Under the pieces are notes generated by a model, which was not told where the DNA came from, did no database searches, and saw only the letters and a list, made by a program, of their open reading frames with translations. A DNA stretch of 35,763 nucleotides, from positions 1-35,763 of the IMG/VR virus record IMGVR_UViG_3300017708_000377. One strand, given 5' to 3'. Shown here one piece after another: positions 1 to 9,730 of the stretch (positions are counted from its first letter, which is position 1; the number at the start of each line of letters is the position of its first letter). The stretch is from a virus. The position numbers and the translations under genes were made by a program.

Positions 1-939
1 GAACGTTTTATCTTTGCGTTAGGAGCAGGTGGTAATTCTCGCAAAGTTCAATGGTGTGATAAAGAAAATAATACTGTATGGGCTGCGGCTGCAACAAATG
101 AAGCAGGAGACATAGAGCTTGCTACTGTTGGTCAAATTATGCAAGGGATTAGAACAAGGGGTCAAGTTCTAATTATTACGGACACAGATGCCCACACAGC
201 ACAGTATATTGGCCCCCCTTATGTGTATGGATTTCAAAAAATAGGGCAGCATTGCGGAGCTATTTCTAGGTTGAGTGCAGTCTCGACTGATTATGGTGTG
301 TTTTGGTTTGGGCAAGAAAGTTTTCACTTTTTTGACGGTAACAGCGTTCAGGAATTACCATGCGAAGTTAGAGACTATGTTTTCAGTGATTTTAACCAAG
401 ACCAACAATCTAAAGTTTGGGGAATGGCATTAGGTGGTGAAAACGAAATATGGTGGTTTTATCCATCTGGAGGCAGTTTAGAAATTGATAGATATGTTGG
501 GTATAATTATGCTGATAAACATTGGTTGTTGGGTAATTTATCTAGGACAGCGGGTGCTGCAAGGGGTGTTTTTGCTAATCCTTTAATGGCTGACCACACA
601 ACGGTAACAAATTTGCAAAACCATGAGCAGGGTTTTAATTATGATAATTCGCCAGTATTTTGCGAAACTGGTCCTATAAGTGTAGGTAATGGTGACAATA
701 TTATAAAAGTGACAGAAGTTATTCCCGATGAAAAAACACAAGGTAATGTAGATTTAAAATTTAAATCTAAGTTTTATCCTAACGACACAGAGCGAACATA
801 CGGCCCTTTTAATCCAAGCAACCCAACTTCTGTTCGTTTTAGTGGTAGGCAAATAAAAATGAGGGTTGAAGGTGATAGCGCGACAAATTGGAATGTGGGA
901 ACTATGAGATTAGAAACTAAAACAGGAGGCAGACGATAA
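1..939 (+). CDS. Phage tail hub / tail stabilisation protein, C-terminal part (5' end outside window)
   Basis: The frame is open from base 1 to the stop at 937-939, and the residues before the first ATG (139) read as protein (ERFIFALGAGGN and so on), so this is the 3' end of a longer gene. The text resembles the C-terminal half of podovirus tail-hub proteins, with motifs such as GPPYVYGFQKIG and a following FWFGQESFHFFDG. The matching N-terminal half seems to be the partial gene at 33521-35763. The stop overlaps the next start (TAATG), so it is translationally coupled to the next gene. Family assignment is by recognition only, without a search. Confidence 0.75.
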   Translation, partial: ERFIFALGAGGNSRKVQWCDKENNTVWAAAATNEAGDIELATVGQIMQGIRTRGQVLIITDTDAHTAQYIGPPYVYGFQKIGQHCGAISRLSAVSTDYGVFWFGQESFHFFDGNSVQELPCEVRDYVFSDFNQDQQSKVWGMALGGENEIWWFYPSGGSLEIDRYVGYNYADKHWLLGNLSRTAGAARGVFANPLMADHTTVTNLQNHEQGFNYDNSPVFCETGPISVGNGDNIIKVTEVIPDEKTQGNVDLKFKSKFYPNDTERTYGPFNPSNPTSVRFSGRQIKMRVEGDSATNWNVGTMRLETKTGGRR

Positions 940-1286
940 TGCCTGTTCGCTCACCTTTGATTGGACCAGATTTGCGGCAGTGGGGTAGGCAACTTAATTT
1001 GTTTTTAAATACAAATTTAGGTAAACTTTTTTTTAAAACCGATGAAGATAATCCAAGCGAAAACGGTATATTTCTTTGGGATGAAGAAAAAAATTATCCT
1101 GTTGTTTCGGCGCAAAATTCATTTAGGCAAATAGCAATGAAGCAAGCAACGCCTAGTTCTAGTATAGGGGCTCCGGGTAACGTAATTGGAATGATTAGTT
1201 GGGATACAAATTATATCTATGTTTGCACTGCTAATTATGACGGAACAACAGCAATTTGGAAGAGGGTAGCATTAGCTGCATGGTAA
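939..1286 (+). CDS. Small virion-associated protein, unknown function
   Basis: A 115-residue protein whose ATG overlaps the previous stop as TAATG. It has a short N-terminal amphipathic segment (LRQWGRQLNLFLNTNLGKL) and a C-terminal beta-rich stretch ending in WKRVALAAW. There is no signal peptide or membrane segment. Its place between the tail-hub gene and the GNAT-like gene suggests a tail accessory or head-completion protein. I do not recognise a named family. Confidence 0.75.
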   Translation: MPVRSPLIGPDLRQWGRQLNLFLNTNLGKLFFKTDEDNPSENGIFLWDEEKNYPVVSAQNSFRQIAMKQATPSSSIGAPGNVIGMISWDTNYIYVCTANYDGTTAIWKRVALAAW

Positions 1287-1664
1287 ATGCCTAAAGATAT
1301 AGAACCAGTTAACGAAATAGAACGTTGTCGCCCTTGGATAGAGGCCGCGTTAGAATATAGCGGAGACACACATAGTTTCGAAGATATTGTTGACGGTATA
1401 CGAAAAGGCACAATGCAATTATGGCCAGCAAAGAAGGGGTGCATAGTCACAGAAATTGTGGTATATCCTAGAAAAACATACCTTAATATATTCTTGGCGG
1501 GTGGAGAATTAGAACAAATATTAGATATGGACAGCGATGTTAAGGCGTGGTGTATAGCCCAGGGTTGCGATGGTGCTATGATGTCTGGTAGAATAGGGTG
1601 GACAAAACCATTAAAGCCTTTGGGTTGGAAGCCCATACAAACACACTTTGTAAAGGAATTTTAA
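1287..1664 (+). CDS. Small GNAT-like / T7 gp13-type virion protein
   Basis: A 125-residue protein that starts directly after the previous stop. The pattern TEIVVYPRKTYLNIFLAGGE, then a helix, then a GC..AMMSGRIGW segment and a terminal LGWKP is typical of short acetyltransferase-fold proteins encoded beside internal virion proteins in podoviruses. The canonical acetyl-CoA pyrophosphate loop is not evident, so it may be structural rather than catalytic. Its position before the ejection-type genes agrees with a virion role. This is family resemblance from memory. Confidence 0.6.
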   Translation: MPKDIEPVNEIERCRPWIEAALEYSGDTHSFEDIVDGIRKGTMQLWPAKKGCIVTEIVVYPRKTYLNIFLAGGELEQILDMDSDVKAWCIAQGCDGAMMSGRIGWTKPLKPLGWKPIQTHFVKEF

Positions 1665-2111
1665 ATGTCTGGCGGGTCAAGTTCAAAGAAAGTAACGTTA
1701 CCGAAGTTTTATGAAAGGGGTTTGCAACAGCAAATCGGAATGGCCAGGGATGCTGCTGGAACGGGCTATGTGCCTTACTACGGGCCAGATGTTGCAGCAT
1801 TTTCTCCTATGCAGGAAGCAGCATTTCAAGGCACTGAATTGATGGCAGATGCGTTTGGAATGCCTACAAATCAAGGAATGCAATACATGCCAGCGCCACA
1901 ACAATTTGAAGGTGGAGCAATGGGTTATTCATCGGCACCTATTTTTGAGGGAGCCCAAGATGCATTAGCAACAAATAATCCAGGTCAGTTTGATTATATC
2001 AATAGTTTTACTATAGACCCGGTGACAGGCGCGAGGGGTAGCCGAATGGCAGCATCACAGCCTGTTAAATTAGAAATGACAGCGCCGCGTAAACGCGGGA
2101 AAAGAGGTTAA
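1665..2111 (+). CDS. Probable internal virion protein, small
   Basis: 148 residues, starting immediately after the preceding stop. It begins with a Gly/Ser-rich stretch, continues with a low-complexity Gly, Met, Gln and Ala composition, and ends in a basic tail (PRKRGKRG). Such a composition beside the next two genes suggests a capsid-internal or ejected protein. No catalytic motif is visible, and function is inferred from context only. Confidence 0.7.
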   Translation: MSGGSSSKKVTLPKFYERGLQQQIGMARDAAGTGYVPYYGPDVAAFSPMQEAAFQGTELMADAFGMPTNQGMQYMPAPQQFEGGAMGYSSAPIFEGAQDALATNNPGQFDYINSFTIDPVTGARGSRMAASQPVKLEMTAPRKRGKRG

Positions 2112-2112
2112 G

Positions 2113-2742
2113 ATGGCAGGTGGTGCAAATCCAGCAATGACGCAAGCGGTAGCTAATCCTTTTCAAAGGGCAAGCGCAGCAAATCAAATGGCGTTACAAA
2201 CTTACGCAAATCCAGGCGCTGCGGCTGCGAATATGATGAACCCATACCAGCAGCAGGTAGTCGATGCTACAATTCGAGATGTAGGAAATGCAGCGCAAAT
2301 GGGTCTTAATCAAATAGGTTCACAAGCTCAAAGTGCAGGTGCTTTTGGTGGCTCTAGGCAAGCTATAGCAGAAGCAGAAGCCTTAAAGGGTTTTAACCAA
2401 CAGGCGCTCGACCAAGTGTCTAGATTAAATCAGCAAGGCTACAACCAGGCTATGAATAATGCTTTTACGGCTGCATCAGGACTGCAAGGCGCAGGGCAAC
2501 AAGCTTTTGGAATGGGGCAAGACATACAAAGAAACCAATTAGTTCAAGGCGCAATGCAGCAGGATGCGATGCAAAGATTAATAGACGCTGGTAAAACACA
2601 ATATGCAGGATATGCTGGCCAGCCCCAAGCAGGATTAAATACTATGATGTCAGGGTTGACAGGTATGCCAAATATGGGTGGTTCAACAGCCTATCAAACT
2701 CCTGGATTACTCAATTATTTACAAGCGGCGGCGAGTTTTTAG
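2113..2742 (+). CDS. Probable internal virion / DNA ejection protein
   Basis: 209 residues, rich in Ala, Gln, Gly and Asn, with long predicted helices and the motif SAGAFGGSRQAIAEAEA in the middle. This motif recurs in ejection-type proteins of marine podoviruses as I recall them. There is no transmembrane helix. It lies one base after the previous stop and directly before another virion-like gene, so the block 1665-5347 looks like one set of internal virion proteins. No homology search was possible. Confidence 0.7.
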   Translation: MAGGANPAMTQAVANPFQRASAANQMALQTYANPGAAAANMMNPYQQQVVDATIRDVGNAAQMGLNQIGSQAQSAGAFGGSRQAIAEAEALKGFNQQALDQVSRLNQQGYNQAMNNAFTAASGLQGAGQQAFGMGQDIQRNQLVQGAMQQDAMQRLIDAGKTQYAGYAGQPQAGLNTMMSGLTGMPNMGGSTAYQTPGLLNYLQAAASF

Positions 2743-3735
2743 ATGTTAGGTGGATTTTTTACTGGTGAACGTGACCCGGCAACAGGGTTAACAGCTTTTC
2801 AACGTTTTGGGCGGGCATTAGACCCTTTAATTTTGCCTGAAATGCGTATGGGTGAACAAATAACTCAGAGAGGCAAAGACTATTTAGCAGGTGAAAATCG
2901 AAATAATACAATAGAAGCATTAACTGCTGAAGCTAATAAAGGCGATGTTTCGGCGCAACGCCACCTTATGATGGCGCAAAACGGCGTACCATTAGACCAG
3001 GTTCTTAGCAGTTTTGTAAACGAAAAAGCTGCCTTTGAGAGAGATGCTTTAAATAGACAAGCTATGTTGGGCAAGCAAAAAAGTTTTACAATGATGACAG
3101 GTAAGCAGATAAATGAAATAAGAGGGACAAATTTTCCACCTGACACAGTATTTAATGTTTCTTCAGATGGAAAAGTTACGCCTGTTGATACGACTGATAA
3201 ATTTCAAATTGGCTCTGGTGAAAAAGAATATGACAAAGAAGTCGGTAAAATATTTGCTAAACAATACGGAGACATACAAGAGAAAGCGACAAGCTCACAA
3301 ACGGAATTAGACCAAATAGGAATACTAAGAAGTATTTTAGATAGCGGTTTGCAAACTGGTGCATTTACTGAACAAAAAGCACAGTTTCAAAGAATAGTGG
3401 AATCACTTGGTGGCGACCCTGCTGAAGTAGACAGCGTTGAAGCGTTTGAAGCAATTTCAAATTCATTAATACTCGCAAAAATGGGCGGTTCACTAGGCGC
3501 AGGATTTTCTGAGGGTGATAGACAATTTGTTGTTGGTATGGGTGTGAGCCTTGGGAACACAACACGCGGTAACCAACTTATACTGACTTTGTTGGAAAGA
3601 ATTGCACAACGAAATATTATGGTATCTCAAATTGCAAACGAGTACGTTTTGGAAAATGGTAGATTAGACGCTGGTTTTCAGCAAGTTTTAAGAGATTGGG
3701 CAGAACAAAATCCGATAACAGCAGATTTGCAATAG
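2743..3735 (+). CDS. Probable internal virion protein (330 aa)
   Basis: 330 residues, starting right after the previous stop. The N-terminus is hydrophobic and Gly-rich (MLGGFFTGERDP), followed by a long helical, charged middle and a C-terminal part with GGSLGAGFSEGDRQFV (about 247-262). Its position between the Gln/Ala-rich protein and the 534-aa protein suggests a member of the ejection apparatus. I see no catalytic residues and do not recognise a named family. Confidence 0.7.
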   Translation: MLGGFFTGERDPATGLTAFQRFGRALDPLILPEMRMGEQITQRGKDYLAGENRNNTIEALTAEANKGDVSAQRHLMMAQNGVPLDQVLSSFVNEKAAFERDALNRQAMLGKQKSFTMMTGKQINEIRGTNFPPDTVFNVSSDGKVTPVDTTDKFQIGSGEKEYDKEVGKIFAKQYGDIQEKATSSQTELDQIGILRSILDSGLQTGAFTEQKAQFQRIVESLGGDPAEVDSVEAFEAISNSLILAKMGGSLGAGFSEGDRQFVVGMGVSLGNTTRGNQLILTLLERIAQRNIMVSQIANEYVLENGRLDAGFQQVLRDWAEQNPITADLQ

Positions 3736-3742
3736 GTGTAAA

Positions 3743-5347
3743 ATGGAAGAAAAAGAACTAAAAAAATTAAGTATTCCTGAATTAGAAGCTGTTTTATCTA
3801 AAGCTGATGCAGACGGTCGGTTACTTTTCGCTGTAAAAGTAGAAAAATTACTAGAAGATAAAAAGAAAACAGAAGCTGAACAGTCTACATCAATTGGCGA
3901 ACAAGCTTTGACAGGTTTCTACGATGATTTTGCAAACGCATTAGGAGCGCCAGTAGATATGGCTACTGCTGGCCTTAATAAATTAGGTTTAGGCAGTGAG
4001 CAGCCTGTTGGTGGCTCGCAGAGTATTAAAAATTTAATGCAGTTTGTTAGCGGTGGTGAAGCTTTAAACGCGCCTGACCCGCAAACAGCGAAACAAAGAA
4101 TTGCTAGAGGCACTGGTGAGGTCTTAGGTTCTACGTTGGCGGCTACGGGTGGTCTAGTAGCGGCAGCGCCAAAACAAGCATCAAACGCAAGCGCATCTAT
4201 TTACAACTCTCTTAGAAACGCATTGGCAGACCTTAGAGGGCAAGTAACAAAAACACCTGGCACAGCTTTAGCTTTAGAAACTGCTGCGGCAACAGGTGGC
4301 GGTGTAGCTGAAAGCACAGTTGCCGAATTAACAGAAAACCCGACAGCTAGGACAATGGCTGGTATTTTAGGTGCACTTGCGGTTGGTGGTACAGCCGGGA
4401 AAATGGATGATTTAATAAGACGTTATACAAACGTTGACCCTAACACGCCTATTAATGCAACAGAATTAAAATTTACTGCGGGTAAAATTTACGACAATCA
4501 AATAGATAATGGGTTGTCGGCTCAACCATCCATCACTGATAATATCGCTCGAAGAGCTTTTGAAGTAATAGATAATAATGGTTTATTAGTACCAGGCGCA
4601 AAGAATACATCTAATGTAGACCCAGAATATGCAAAAGTAGCTGGTTTAATGAGAATATTAGACGGTTTTGCTGACAAGGGTATGACTGGTGCTCAAATAC
4701 TAAGCCAAAGAAAAGGCATTATGAATAGGATTAATGACAGTAAAGGTACGGAAAGAAATGTTTTGCGTAACATACTGCGAACCTTTGACGAAGAAATGGA
4801 TGGGTTGACTGACGGTATTAGAATTGCCAACAAAATGTATTCAAGGGCTATGAAGGCAGAGCAGGTAGAAGAATTAATGGACTTAGCTAGAGCTTCTGCG
4901 GCTGGTGCTAATTTAAATTTAGAAAACGCAATAAGGACACAATTTAGACAGCTTCATAGGCGTATTATAAAAGGCCAAGAAACAGGTTGGACACCAACAG
5001 AAGTTGAGCAAATAAAAAATATTGTAGAAGGTGGTAATGTAGAAAACATATTACGTTTTGTTGGAAAACTTGCGCCTACAAATCCTGCTATCACCATTGG
5101 CCTAGGTAGCCCAGGGGCAGTTATGGCAAACCAAATAACTGGTGACCCGTTGCTTACTGCTGGCCTTGCAACAGGAGCTATGACAACAGGCATTGGTGCT
5201 AGAATGGCTGCAGGTCAAGCGCAAAAAGCTAATGCTCAAAGATTAGCGGCAACGGCTGTACAAGGTAGGGATATGACGCCCGCAGGACAAAAAAGAATGA
5301 TGGATGCAATTACAGCATATCTAGCGGGTCAAGCTGCAACCCAATAA
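3743..5347 (+). CDS. Large internal virion / ejection protein
   Basis: 534 residues. The N-terminal 50 residues are a charged helix. Ala/Gly-rich hydrophobic helices follow at about 130-150 and 205-220, then a long helical domain (about 260-420), and a second Ala/Gly-rich hydrophobic stretch towards the C-terminus (about 445-490). Alternating amphipathic and membrane-like helices fit a protein ejected into the host envelope. It lies 7 bases downstream of the previous gene and 10 bases before the portal gene. Function is from composition and context, not from a recognised domain. Confidence 0.7.
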   Translation: MEEKELKKLSIPELEAVLSKADADGRLLFAVKVEKLLEDKKKTEAEQSTSIGEQALTGFYDDFANALGAPVDMATAGLNKLGLGSEQPVGGSQSIKNLMQFVSGGEALNAPDPQTAKQRIARGTGEVLGSTLAATGGLVAAAPKQASNASASIYNSLRNALADLRGQVTKTPGTALALETAAATGGGVAESTVAELTENPTARTMAGILGALAVGGTAGKMDDLIRRYTNVDPNTPINATELKFTAGKIYDNQIDNGLSAQPSITDNIARRAFEVIDNNGLLVPGAKNTSNVDPEYAKVAGLMRILDGFADKGMTGAQILSQRKGIMNRINDSKGTERNVLRNILRTFDEEMDGLTDGIRIANKMYSRAMKAEQVEELMDLARASAAGANLNLENAIRTQFRQLHRRIIKGQETGWTPTEVEQIKNIVEGGNVENILRFVGKLAPTNPAITIGLGSPGAVMANQITGDPLLTAGLATGAMTTGIGARMAAGQAQKANAQRLAATAVQGRDMTPAGQKRMMDAITAYLAGQAATQ

Positions 5348-5357
5348 GGAAACGGAA

Positions 5358-7469
5358 ATGAAATTAGAACCATTAGACGAAATACAAATTGAAGGCATCG
5401 TTTCCAAAGCAATACAAGACGCTGTTGATTTTATAGATGGTGAGATAGCACCACAAAGAGTTAAGGCGCAAAGATATTTTGATGGCGAAACTGATTTAGG
5501 TTTTGAAGAAGGGCGCAGCCGGGTTGTGGCAACGAAATGCCGCGAGGCAGTAAGAGGTATTAAGCCATCAATACAAAGAATATTTTTAACAAATGAGAAA
5601 CCTGTCGAGTTTGTTGGTCGAAACGAAGAAGATGTTAGGTTGGCAGAGCAAGCCACACAATTTATTAGCTACAAGTTTCAAAAACACGACGGATATAGAA
5701 TTTTTAATGATGTAATGCAGGATGCTTTGGTCAAAAAAGGCGGCATCGCGCACGTTTTTTATAACGAGGAAATGGAAAACGAAATAATTACATTACGAAA
5801 TCTAACAGATGATGGTTATGCTTCAGTAACACGCGAAGACAATGTAAGCATTATAGCTCATTCTGAGGAAACAAAGGCTACTGTTGATGAAAATGGTTTA
5901 GAAATAGAAGAAACCAGGCACGATGTTAAAATATCAAGGTCAACACCATATGGCGATATTTGTATAGAAAGCATACCACCTGAAACTTTCTTCGTTGACA
6001 GAAATGCCCGGTCTATGGACGATTATTACATATGTGGCCATTCAACAGACGTAACTGTAGCTGACTTATTATCTATGGGTTTTAGTTTAGATGATTTGGC
6101 AGGTATTGATGGGTCTAATTATAGCACTGCTGACGACGAAGCGGAGTTTGAAAGAAGAGGGTATGCAACAGATGAAAGCGACGACGAAAATGCATCGTAT
6201 TCATCTAAAAAAATTACTTTAACTCAAGCTTACATGAAATTAGACGTAGAGGGCACTGGTGAGCCCGCACTGTATCAATTTATCTGTGCTGGGGTAAATT
6301 ATAAACTTCTTAATTTTTACGAAGCTGACATAGCTCCTTACGCAATATTTGAATGTGACCCGGAGCCCCATGCATTTTTCGGCACAAGTTTAGTTGACTT
6401 GCTTATTTCAGACCAAGACGCTGCTACTTCTATGCTGCGCGGTGTTTTAGATAATGTGGCACTAACTAATAATCCTGGCATAACATACATGGATGGCCAG
6501 GTTAACGTATCAGATTTATTAAACAACGAAATAGGACGACTTGTTAGAGTTAAAAATCCTAATGCGATTTCAGAGATGTCTGTCCCGTTTACAGCGGGCG
6601 CAACCTTACCTGCGTTGCAATACTTTGACCAGTTGGTAGACAATAAAACCGGAGTGTCTAAGATGGCACAAGGGTTAAACCCCGATGTCCTGGCTACAAC
6701 AACAGCAACAGCTATTGCAGCATCGACAGAAGCGCAAACGGGGCAGGCAGAAGTAATAGCAAGAAATTTTGCAGAAGGCGGTATGCGTCGGATGTTTAAA
6801 TTAATGCTCAATTTAATGGTAAGAAATGCTGACGCTGACGAAATGATGCGTCTTAATGGTGAGTTTGTTGCTGTTGACCCAACAAAGTTTGACCCAGACA
6901 TGGACTTAATAATTAATGTCGGCATAGGTACGGGTAGAGAGCAGGAAAGGGCAGTTATTCTAGCCCAAGCTTTACAGATACAACAAACTATCTACAGCAC
7001 CTACGGGCCACAAAATGGTCTTGTTACAATGACCCAAATTAGAAATACTCTTGCTGATATGCTGGCATTAGCTGGTATAAGAAATAGCGATAGATATTTT
7101 GAGCCAATGAACTTTGAGAAAGAACAAATGTTGCAACAGCAAGCAGCAGAGGCTGCTATGCAGCAACAGGCGGCTATGGGACAACAAGCAGACCCGGCGC
7201 AAATGCTTATGCAAACTGAAGGCATGAAAGCGCAAACAAGAGCGCAGGTAGATTTAGCCAGGGCACAACTTGATAATCAATACAAAATGCACAAATTAGC
7301 TATGGATGATGATTTAGCAAGAGATGAAATGGTGCAAGATTTAGCTGTTAAAGTGGCAGAAATATTAGGAAAGTATAATACAAGCGTTGATGTCCAAAAC
7401 ATCAAAGCTGAACAAAATGCTCCAAGAGAGCATAATGAACAAATGAAGGGTATGAGTGGTGGATATTGA
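5358..7469 (+). CDS. Portal protein
   Basis: 703 residues, the usual size for a P22/podovirus-type portal, which forms the dodecameric DNA channel at the capsid vertex. The N-terminal segment with YFDGETDLGFEEGRSRVVA and the following GIKPSIQRIF is characteristic. A central region carries FGTSLVDLLISDQDAATSML, again typical of portal proteins. The C-terminal 120 residues are Gln-, Ala- and Met-rich and helical, fitting the barrel. It sits directly upstream of scaffold and capsid genes. ATG at 5358 follows AAGGAAACGGAA. Confidence 0.92.
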   Translation: MKLEPLDEIQIEGIVSKAIQDAVDFIDGEIAPQRVKAQRYFDGETDLGFEEGRSRVVATKCREAVRGIKPSIQRIFLTNEKPVEFVGRNEEDVRLAEQATQFISYKFQKHDGYRIFNDVMQDALVKKGGIAHVFYNEEMENEIITLRNLTDDGYASVTREDNVSIIAHSEETKATVDENGLEIEETRHDVKISRSTPYGDICIESIPPETFFVDRNARSMDDYYICGHSTDVTVADLLSMGFSLDDLAGIDGSNYSTADDEAEFERRGYATDESDDENASYSSKKITLTQAYMKLDVEGTGEPALYQFICAGVNYKLLNFYEADIAPYAIFECDPEPHAFFGTSLVDLLISDQDAATSMLRGVLDNVALTNNPGITYMDGQVNVSDLLNNEIGRLVRVKNPNAISEMSVPFTAGATLPALQYFDQLVDNKTGVSKMAQGLNPDVLATTTATAIAASTEAQTGQAEVIARNFAEGGMRRMFKLMLNLMVRNADADEMMRLNGEFVAVDPTKFDPDMDLIINVGIGTGREQERAVILAQALQIQQTIYSTYGPQNGLVTMTQIRNTLADMLALAGIRNSDRYFEPMNFEKEQMLQQQAAEAAMQQQAAMGQQADPAQMLMQTEGMKAQTRAQVDLARAQLDNQYKMHKLAMDDDLARDEMVQDLAVKVAEILGKYNTSVDVQNIKAEQNAPREHNEQMKGMSGGY

Positions 7470-7692
7470 AAAAAAAGCTCGGCATAGTGCAGCACTGCTG
7501 GACAATGAGCATTTCATAGCTACTTTACATAATTTGCGGGAAGAACAAAAAACTCTTTTTGCAAATACTGGCGCAGAAGAATTGGAGCGTCGTGAGGAAT
7601 GTCATGCTATACTGCGGGCATTAAATGCAATACAAAATTCTCTACAAGCAGATGTTGATGCTTTAGAAATTTTGATGAAACAAAGGGATTAG
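7456..7692 (+). CDS. Small helical protein between portal and scaffold
   Basis: 78 residues, all-helical and charged. It starts at a GTG (7456) within the end of the portal gene, overlapping it by 14 bases, with a GAAGGG element about 7 bases upstream. A second in-frame GTG follows directly. Proteins of this size at this position are common in marine podoviruses, and I do not know their function. The overlap implies coupled translation with the portal. Confidence 0.75.
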   Translation: MVDIEKKARHSAALLDNEHFIATLHNLREEQKTLFANTGAEELERREECHAILRALNAIQNSLQADVDALEILMKQRD

Positions 7693-7699
7693 CACCGTT

Positions 7700-8698
7700 A
7701 TGGAAACGACTGAACCGTTAAACGTTGGAACTATTCAGGGGGTTGCCGATAGTTTATTAAATGTACCTGAAAATCAACCTGAAGTTACTGAAGCTATAAC
7801 AGAGGTAACTCAAGAAGAGCCCGAAGTTATAGAGGCAGAAGCCGAAGAGGTTGATGTCGTCGAGGCGTCAGACGACGAAGTAAATACTGGCGATGAGGAT
7901 ATTGAGGAATTTGAGCAAACAACCGAACCAGAACCTTTATACACTGTTAAAATGGATGGTGAAGAATTAGAGGTAAATTTGGAAGAGTTGAAAAGAGGCT
8001 ACTCAGGACAAAAGTATATCCAAAAAGGCATGGCAGAAGTGGCTGACGCTAAAAAACAAGTTAGTGCGAATAGAGCAGAACTTGAGCAAGCCCAAAGTCA
8101 GCTTGCAGAAGAACGGCAAGTTCTTATTAACATTTTTCAGCAAACTCAAAACGGTGCTCCGCAAGTCTTACCGTATCCACCGGAGGAACTAAAATCTAGT
8201 GACCCTATTCGTTGGCAGCAGGAAGCAGAGGATTATCGGCGCAGTTTAGAGAAAAAACAGCAATGGGACATACAACAAAATTTTGTCCTTAAAGGCCAAA
8301 GAGAAGCAGAAGCAAAGGCTGAACAAGCATACGACCAACAGCAAACACAATTGTTGATTGAGTGGTTGCCTGAATTAGCTGATGCGGAAAAACGTAAAAC
8401 TATTTACAAAAACGTTAAAGAACAAGCAAAAGAGCATTACAGCTTAACAGAAGACGATTTAAAAACTGTTAGGTCTGCTCAAGAGTTTGTTATCCTTAAT
8501 GATGCTTTGAAGTGGCGCAAATTTCAGAAAGAAAAACCTGAAATTAAAAAGAAAGCTGAAGGTTCTAGACCTGTTGTAAAAGCTGCGGCCAAACAATCGC
8601 AGCAAGCCGGGAATGCTAAAAAAAGTAAGCAGTCGTTCGATAAAATGAAAAAGACCGGGAGCCATAGTGATGTGGCGTCTTGGTTGTTAACTTCTTAA
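7700..8698 (+). CDS. Capsid scaffolding protein
   Basis: 332 residues with a very acidic N-terminal third (runs of Glu, Asp and Val to about residue 75), a central coiled coil (about 110-145), and a Lys-rich C-terminal end. This layout and its place between portal and major capsid are typical of podovirus scaffolds, which direct procapsid assembly and bind the coat protein through a basic C-terminal tail. No protease domain is visible. Confidence 0.85.
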   Translation: METTEPLNVGTIQGVADSLLNVPENQPEVTEAITEVTQEEPEVIEAEAEEVDVVEASDDEVNTGDEDIEEFEQTTEPEPLYTVKMDGEELEVNLEELKRGYSGQKYIQKGMAEVADAKKQVSANRAELEQAQSQLAEERQVLINIFQQTQNGAPQVLPYPPEELKSSDPIRWQQEAEDYRRSLEKKQQWDIQQNFVLKGQREAEAKAEQAYDQQQTQLLIEWLPELADAEKRKTIYKNVKEQAKEHYSLTEDDLKTVRSAQEFVILNDALKWRKFQKEKPEIKKKAEGSRPVVKAAAKQSQQAGNAKKSKQSFDKMKKTGSHSDVASWLLTS

Positions 8699-8723
8699 TC
8701 TTTTGTCAAAAAGGAAATAAATC

Positions 8724-9683
8724 ATGGCCGTAACTGCCGACACAAACGAGACATACGATGTCACAACCATAAGAGAAGATTTGCAGGAGGCATTAACCTC
8801 TATCTCTCCTACGGATAATATTTTTATGAGCACAATTGGCTCAAAAACTGTCGATAACACCTATTTTGAATGGGCTGAAGTCGATTTAGCTGCTGCTGCG
8901 GATAACAGGGCTGTGGAAGGCGATGTTGGATTGTCCAACAGCGCACCTACAAATGCCGTTCGCAAAGGCAACTATACACAAATCTCAACTAAGGTGGTTG
9001 AGGTTAGTAGCACAAACGAAAGTGTAAATGGAGTAGCTAACGCTCAGACAGTCGCAAAGCAAGTAGCTTATAAATTAAGCGAAATGAAGAGGGACATGGA
9101 AAAAATGCTCTTGGATAACGTGGCTGCTGGGGCTGGTGCCTCTGGTACTGCTAGACAGACTGCTGGTTTACCTGCATTCTTAACTACTAACGCTGATAGA
9201 GGCGCTGGTGGTGCTGATGGTACAACTTCTGGTACTGGTTCTTCTGGGTTTGTAAATGCTGCTGCTACTGATGGCACACAGCGTAATATTACTGAAACTT
9301 TGCTGAAATCAGTCGTAGCATCTTGCTGGAATGAGGGCGCTGAACCAAGTGTTGTTCTTTGTGGTTCTGCACAAAAGCAGACTATAAGTACCTTCACAGG
9401 CAATGCGACGCGCTTTAAGGAGGCGGAAGACAGTAAGCTCAATGCAGCCATAGATGTCTATATTTCCGACTTCGGCGAGCTTCAGATTGCTCCTGCGAGG
9501 CAGATTAGAGCCAGGGATGTTTTCGTGCTTGACCCAAGTTATGCAGAAGTTGCTTACTTGCAAACAGCAAAGCAAGAGCCATTAGCTAAAACTGGTCTGA
9601 GTTCAAGAAGACTAATTTCTGCGGAATACGGTCTACAAGTTACCTCAGAAAAAGCACATGGCGTTGTGGCAGACGTTTCATAA
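8724..9683 (+). CDS. Major capsid protein, SU10-like (DUF5309)
   Basis: 319 residues with the pattern of SU10-type HK97-fold coat proteins. There is an N-terminal YDVTTIREDLQEALTSISP segment, then FEWAEVDLAAA, a spine-helix-like region around SEMKRDMEKMLLDN, and a flexible Gly/Thr-rich loop (about 135-175). The late DVFVLDPSYAEVAYL segment is also typical. ATG at 8724 is preceded by AAGGAAAT. It directly follows the scaffold gene and is closed by a strong terminator. Fold family is by recognition, with high confidence for role. Confidence 0.93.
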   Translation: MAVTADTNETYDVTTIREDLQEALTSISPTDNIFMSTIGSKTVDNTYFEWAEVDLAAAADNRAVEGDVGLSNSAPTNAVRKGNYTQISTKVVEVSSTNESVNGVANAQTVAKQVAYKLSEMKRDMEKMLLDNVAAGAGASGTARQTAGLPAFLTTNADRGAGGADGTTSGTGSSGFVNAAATDGTQRNITETLLKSVVASCWNEGAEPSVVLCGSAQKQTISTFTGNATRFKEAEDSKLNAAIDVYISDFGELQIAPARQIRARDVFVLDPSYAEVAYLQTAKQEPLAKTGLSSRRLISAEYGLQVTSEKAHGVVADVS

Positions 9684-9693
9684 GTCAAATACT

Positions 9694-9714
9694 GGGGGGC
9701 TTTTGCCCCCCTTT
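9694..9714 (+). terminator. Intrinsic terminator after major capsid gene
   Basis: A G6C / G-C6 inverted repeat (9694-9700 with 9705-9711) closes a 7-bp stem with a TTTT loop and is followed by TTT. It lies 10 bases after the capsid stop codon, as expected for limiting or stepping down late transcription. The T-tract is short, so partial read-through into the next genes is likely. Confidence 0.8.
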
Positions 9715-9730
9715 ACCATTGGAGATTTTT

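Noticed and set aside
1235-1636. Minus-strand ORF of 133 residues overlapping the GNAT-like gene
   Set aside because: It is antisense to a well-supported pair of coupled genes and has no convincing start or domain.
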